Positions 32,753-34,128 of a DNA stretch of 34,128 nucleotides are shown piece by piece. The stretch's first letter is position 1, and each line of letters starts with the position of its first letter. Source of the DNA: an uncultured Prevotella sp. (GTDB lineage Bacteria; Bacteroidota; Bacteroidia; Bacteroidales; Bacteroidaceae). The notes beneath the pieces are model-generated. The model searched no databases. It saw only the letters and a program-made list of their open reading frames with translations, and was not told where the DNA came from. The position numbers and the translations under genes were made by a program. The stretch is from assembly GCA_947170265.1 (NCBI GenBank), contig CAMVSV010000026.1:1-34128 (forward strand), read 5' to 3'.

Positions 32753-33745
32753 TTACAGGTTGGGGTTGATTTCGTTCCACTTGTCGAGCGATGGCACGAT
32801 GTTGAGTGTCACGAGCTCGTCGCGCATCTTGCAGAGGTGCTCGTAGCTCTGGTCGAGCTTGGCATTCTCCTCGGCAGTGCCCTGAGGTATCTCAAAGTGT
32901 GCACCGGTGGTATCGAGAGTGGTCTTCATCGCCATCATGATGTGGTTATACTTGTCGGTCTTGACATAAGTTCCCACGGGGAAGCGGAAAGGCTCGCCGC
33001 CCATCACCGAGCGAATCATCTCAACAGAGAGGTAGGCAGGGCTCTGGAAGCTGCTGCGTCCGCGCAGCTCGATGATCTTTGCACCACCCTGGGTCACGTC
33101 GGTCTTCATCTGCTCCCATTCCTCGGCAGTGAACTCGTCGGTGCCGATGATGTCGGTGAGCTTGCGTCCGGCAATCTCCACATGGCTGCCGAACACTGCC
33201 ATCTGCTCGCCGTGGCCGCCATAGGTGGCACATCCGGTGATCTCGTTTCTCATTACGCCGAACTTCTTGGCGAGGGCGTTCTGCAAACGGGTGGTGTCGA
33301 GGGCTGCAAGTGTGGTCACCTGGCTGGGTTTCAGTCCAGAGTAGAGCAGGGTAACCAGACCGGTGAGGTCAGCGGGGTTGAAGATGATTACCACATGCTT
33401 CACGTCGGGACAGAACTCCTTGATGTTCTTGCCCAGACCTTCGGCAATCTCGCAGTTGCCTTTCAGCAGGTCTTCGCGTGTCATGCCAGCCTTACGGGGT
33501 GCGCCACCTGAAGAGATAATGTATTTAGCATCGGTGAATGCCTCTTTCACGTCGGTAGTGGCAGTGATGTTCACATCGTTGAAGCCGCTCTGTCGCATCT
33601 CCTCAGCCACACCCTCGGGTGAGAACACGTCGTAGAGACAGATATTGCTTGTCAGACGCATGGTGAGTGCTGTCTGAACCATGTTGGAACCTATCATGCC
33701 GGCTGCGCCAACAATGACCAATTTGTCGTTTGTTAAGAAATCCAT
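32753..33745 (-). CDS. mdh: Malate dehydrogenase
   Basis: The 330-residue cytoplasmic NAD-dependent enzyme interconverts malate and oxaloacetate. The Rossmann motif is IVGAAGMIGSN (residues about 11-21). The mobile loop GAPRKAGMTR (81-90) has the arginine pair typical of malate rather than lactate dehydrogenases. Asp150-Thr-Thr-Arg153 and the catalytic His178 in YGGHGEQM follow. The N-terminal extension MDFLTNDKL and the overall length agree with the form usual in Prevotella as I recall it. It is probably monocistronic, with a -7 box at 33799-33806 and a terminator at 32694-32734. In these anaerobes it belongs to the reductive branch leading to succinate. Confidence 0.94.
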   Translation of the reverse strand: MDFLTNDKLVIVGAAGMIGSNMVQTALTMRLTSNICLYDVFSPEGVAEEMRQSGFNDVNITATTDVKEAFTDAKYIISSGGAPRKAGMTREDLLKGNCEIAEGLGKNIKEFCPDVKHVVIIFNPADLTGLVTLLYSGLKPSQVTTLAALDTTRLQNALAKKFGVMRNEITGCATYGGHGEQMAVFGSHVEIAGRKLTDIIGTDEFTAEEWEQMKTDVTQGGAKIIELRGRSSFQSPAYLSVEMIRSVMGGEPFRFPVGTYVKTDKYNHIMMAMKTTLDTTGAHFEIPQGTAEENAKLDQSYEHLCKMRDELVTLNIVPSLDKWNEINPNL

Positions 33746-33798
33746 AATTAAATGTCCTTAATTTTGATAGTTATAAATGTGATTTTTATTTTCCACTG

Positions 33799-33806
33799 CA
33801 AAATTA
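33799..33806 (-). promoter_or_regulatory. -7 box of mdh
   Basis: TAATTTTG on the minus strand matches TAnnTTTG. The TTG box is not clear 19-20 nt upstream. The leader would be about 50 nt. Confidence 0.6.
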
Positions 33807-33952
33807 CTAAAAATAGATATATAAGAACACATTATTTCTTCATTTCTTGCTCGGTATAACTTTTTTTAAATATCTTCGCCACCATGCTCCGCCAGATTGT
33901 CATAAGCGAGTTTTGAAACAGGAACTCAAAGGCCAGTTCATGTGGATTTTGG

Positions 33953-34128
33953 CGTGAAACATTTCGTAAATAAATGTAAAATCCAGTAGAATTCTTTAAA
34001 CTTTTTAACTTTTAAAGGGCTGAGGAAAGCTAATTTTCTACCCATTGTAACTCATTGGTAATCAGGTATTTGGAAGGGGTGTTTTAAAAGAGCCTCTTTT
34101 AGCGTGCAAAAGAGCCTCTTTTGGAAGG
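33953..34128 (-). repeat. Dispersed palindromic repeat element, copy 3 (inverted, cut by window edge)
   Basis: Read on the minus strand, this segment matches the right part of copy 1 along its whole visible length. It has two AAAAGAG-N-CTCTTTT palindromes (34107-34123 and 34086-34100) with GCACGC between them. CCAATGAGTTACAA, then AAAATTAGCTTTCCT, then TAAAAGTTAAAAAGTTTAAA follow. The last part is ATTTTACATTT, the inverted partner AAATGT, and GTTTCACG at 33953-33960. The left part of the element lies outside the window. It sits upstream of mdh in a 383-bp gap without genes; the part nearest mdh (33746-33952) holds the mdh promoter and nothing else recognisable. Confidence 0.8.

Overview
The window looks like chromosomal DNA of a Bacteroidota bacterium, most likely a Prevotella-type member of Prevotellaceae. 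Three things point there. A complete type IX secretion (T9SS) core cluster in the order porP/sprF-gldK-gldL-gldM-gldN is present, and two large secreted proteins end in T9SS sorting-type tails. At least ten promoters fit the Bacteroidota pattern TAnnTTTG, several with a TTG/TTTG box 19-20 nt upstream. Shine-Dalgarno sequences are essentially absent. I see no transposase, integrase, phage gene or CRISPR array.

Layout, left to right. Positions 1-93 hold the start of a leftward gene cut by the window edge, preceded by a hairpin-rich non-coding stretch. Next are a rubredoxin with its own promoter and terminator, a first copy of a dispersed palindrome-rich repeat, and a leftward tRNA-Phe(GAA). Positions 1907-6101 carry an AlkZ-related protein, a leftward pair (RluA-type pseudouridine synthase then BASS transporter), and a FadL-type outer-membrane barrel with an unusual helical insert. 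Positions 6222-9237 carry leftward priA and a small outer-membrane beta-barrel gene. Positions 9376-15392 are the leftward T9SS operon. A small rightward DUF2795 gene follows.

Positions 15886-18069 encode a secreted protein of five degenerate repeats with a T9SS-type tail. A second repeat copy follows, then a leftward PgpH-like 7TM-HD phosphodiesterase gene divergent from gltX. The rightward run gltX, waaA, nitroreductase, trpS covers 20784-25243 and ends at a strong bidirectional terminator. Positions 25326-30523 hold a leftward unit of a 1652-residue GH16 glucanase with three unknown repeats, two FN3 domains and a T9SS tail, followed after 2 nt by a 78-residue peptide gene. The right end has patB/malY and DUF3737 as a pair, then malate dehydrogenase, and a third repeat copy in inverted orientation running off the window.

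The genes fit together as an envelope/secretion neighbourhood: the gld/por cluster builds the exporter, and the two tailed proteins are likely clients, one of them probably digesting beta-glucan at the cell surface. The least explained items are (i) the dispersed repeat, built from tandem short palindromes plus a conserved tail and, in copy 1, imperfect terminal inverted repeats, (ii) the five-repeat secreted protein and the three-fold module of the GH16 enzyme, and (iii) the small peptide gene coupled to the GH16 gene. All functional calls come from reading sequence and recalled family knowledge; no database search was run.
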